Below the pieces are notes generated by a model. It was not told the origin of the DNA, ran no database searches, and worked only from the letters and a program-made list of their open reading frames with translations. Position numbers and translations under genes: made by a program. 6,602 nt of DNA. Origin: Actinomycetota bacterium (GTDB lineage: Bacteria; Actinomycetota; Acidimicrobiia; Acidimicrobiales; JAFATL01). Within the stretch, counting starts at the first letter, position 1. Each line of letters starts with the position of its first letter. Shown one piece after another: positions 6,105 to 6,602 of this stretch. The stretch is taken from assembly GCA_019243975.1 (NCBI GenBank), contig JAFATL010000380.1:1-6602 (forward strand), read 5' to 3'.

Positions 6105-6156
6105 CGAACTGTCACCAGAAACGCGACCTATAGGTCGCGTTTCTGGTGACAGTTCG
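6105..6156. terminator. 52-bp perfect palindrome, probable bidirectional terminator
   Basis: Every base of 6105-6156 pairs: two 24-bp arms (6105-6128 and 6133-6156) around a TATA loop (6129-6132). The left arm begins CGAACTGTCACCAGAAACG and the right arm ends with its complement. It sits almost centrally between convergent stops, 11 nt after the TetR stop and 12 nt before the stop of the leftward SH3-like gene. Neither side has a T-tract, so it is not a textbook intrinsic terminator; actinobacteria often use such hairpins without one. A dispersed extragenic palindrome is the alternative. Confidence 0.7.
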
Positions 6157-6168
6157 TCGAGGGGAAGG

Positions 6169-6393
6169 TCAGGCCGGCTTGATGTGGCGGCCGTCGAGGA
6201 ACGACTTACGCTCGCCGTTGGCGAAGAGGACGCTGTAGCGGAGCCATTGGAAGCCGTTGGCGAGGGTGACCTTGCCCTTGGTGCCGGCGGGGACGCCGGG
6301 CATGTCGACGATGGCGACGACCTTCTGATTGACCTTGAGATCGAGGTTGGGTTGGGGCTCCGTCGCCAGCGAGTGCGACTTCCACATGCTCAT
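6169..6393 (-). CDS. Small SH3-like beta-barrel protein of unknown function
   Basis: This gene encodes 74 residues. After a short polar N-terminus (MSMWKSHSLATEPQPN) the rest looks like one small beta barrel: NQKVVAIVDMPGVPAGTKGK (23-42), then a WLRYSVLFANGERKSFLDG run (50-68) and a C-terminal HIKPA. The alternation of strands with PGVPAGTKGKV resembles SH3/KOW-type domains that bind peptides, RNA or partner proteins, but I do not recognise a named family and assign no function. The frame stays open to 6456, but the ATG at 6393 is favoured by a GAGGA site 7 nt upstream and because a longer product would overlap the acyl-CoA synthetase. It is the last gene of the leftward transcript and is probably coupled to the synthetase, whose stop overlaps this ribosome binding site. 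Confidence 0.7.
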   Translation of the reverse strand: MSMWKSHSLATEPQPNLDLKVNQKVVAIVDMPGVPAGTKGKVTLANGFQWLRYSVLFANGERKSFLDGRHIKPA

Positions 6394-6400
6394 GAATGCG

Positions 6401-6405
6401 TCCTC
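6401..6405 (-). promoter_or_regulatory. Ribosome binding site GAGGA of the SH3-like gene
   Basis: On the minus strand GAGGA lies 7 nt upstream of the ATG at 6393 and overlaps the TGA stop (6404-6406) of the acyl-CoA synthetase. It decides the start of the small gene and suggests that ribosomes ending on the synthetase reinitiate here. It contrasts with the leaderless starts in the rest of the window. Confidence 0.6.
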
Positions 6406-6602
6406 ACGCCTGGGAGCTTGCCACGGCTTTGGCCCACCGGTAGTCAGGCTTGCCACTGGGCTGGCGCTCGACCTTGTCGACGACGTGCAGGCTGCGGGGC
6501 ACCTTGTAGCCGGCCAGCGTCTGGCGGCAGTGCGTCTGCAGGTCCTCCAGCGTCAGCGTCGAGCCCGGGCGGGCTGACACGACGGCGGCCACGTGCTCGC
6601 CC
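6404..6602 (-). CDS. Acyl-CoA synthetase (FadD/AMP-binding), C-terminal end only
   Basis: The frame is open to the right edge of the window and holds the last 65 or so residues of an ANL-superfamily adenylate-forming ligase. The reading begins GEHVAAVVSARPGSTLTLE, the conserved entry to the mobile C-terminal domain, continues through LQTHCRQTLAGYKVPRS (the helix and K-V-P-R turn) and ends with QPSGKPDYRWAKA, which carries the conserved catalytic lysine of the A10 motif. These enzymes activate a carboxylic acid to its acyl-CoA using ATP. The ending P-x-GK-x-DYRWAK is common in actinobacterial FadD proteins of the FadD19 type, which act on steroid side chains, but substrate cannot be fixed from this fragment. 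The GTG at 6592 is an internal valine, not a start. It faces the FadE operon and could supply its substrate. Confidence 0.88.
   Translation of the reverse strand, partial: GEHVAAVVSARPGSTLTLEDLQTHCRQTLAGYKVPRSLHVVDKVERQPSGKPDYRWAKAVASSQA

Noticed and set aside
6394..6456. Longer N-terminus for the SH3-like protein
   Set aside because: It would overlap the acyl-CoA synthetase coding sequence. The GAGGA site 7 nt before the ATG at 6393 gives a better start.

Overview
The window is GC-rich double-helical real estate of an actinobacterial type: G/C-ending codons dominate, genes abut or overlap by 1-4 nt, and several start codons sit directly downstream of a TAnnnT box with no Shine-Dalgarno, as in leaderless actinobacterial transcripts. 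The gene content (heteromeric acyl-CoA dehydrogenase pair, SDRs, FadD-type ligase, TetR repressor) fits a lipid- or steroid-degrading member of the Actinomycetota. An uncultured Acidimicrobiia-like lineage is my best guess, but this is inference and no marker gene is present.

Layout. At 3-554 (+) is the 3' part of a small membrane protein of the low-affinity iron permease (Fet4-related) family; its frame stays open to the left edge through a Ser/Lys/Asn-rich tandem repeat. Facing it, 559-1335 (-), is a short-chain dehydrogenase (SDR) of the DltE/YqjQ type. A 51-bp divergent promoter region (1336-1386) separates it from a rightward operon: a second SDR (1387-2142), an isochorismatase-fold protein that lacks the catalytic cysteine (2142-2732), a full-length acyl-CoA dehydrogenase (2733-3881), a short acyl-CoA dehydrogenase-like partner (3878-4765) and a protein with two NIPSNAP/dimeric alpha-beta barrel-like modules (4773-5426). 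A TetR-family regulator (5449-6093) follows with its own candidate leaderless promoter. A 52-bp perfect palindrome (6105-6156) separates it from a convergent leftward pair: the C-terminal end of an acyl-CoA synthetase (6404 to the right edge) and a 74-residue SH3-like protein (6169-6393).

How they fit together. Acyl-CoA synthetase, heteromeric acyl-CoA dehydrogenase, SDR and a TetR repressor are the parts of a beta-oxidation-type route for a bulky or cyclic carboxylic acid, such as a steroid side chain or terpenoid; the substrate cannot be read from the sequence. The strongest regulatory clue is a shared imperfect palindrome (AATCTGAC-N5-GTTAGATT and a 16/21 match) lying on the -10 box of both the operon promoter and the tetR promoter, so the TetR protein probably controls the operon and itself. 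The least explained items are the cysteine-less hydrolase-fold protein, the double NIPSNAP-like protein and the intergenic palindrome. I see no CRISPR, tRNA, rRNA or transposase, and no intergenic gap over 300 bases.
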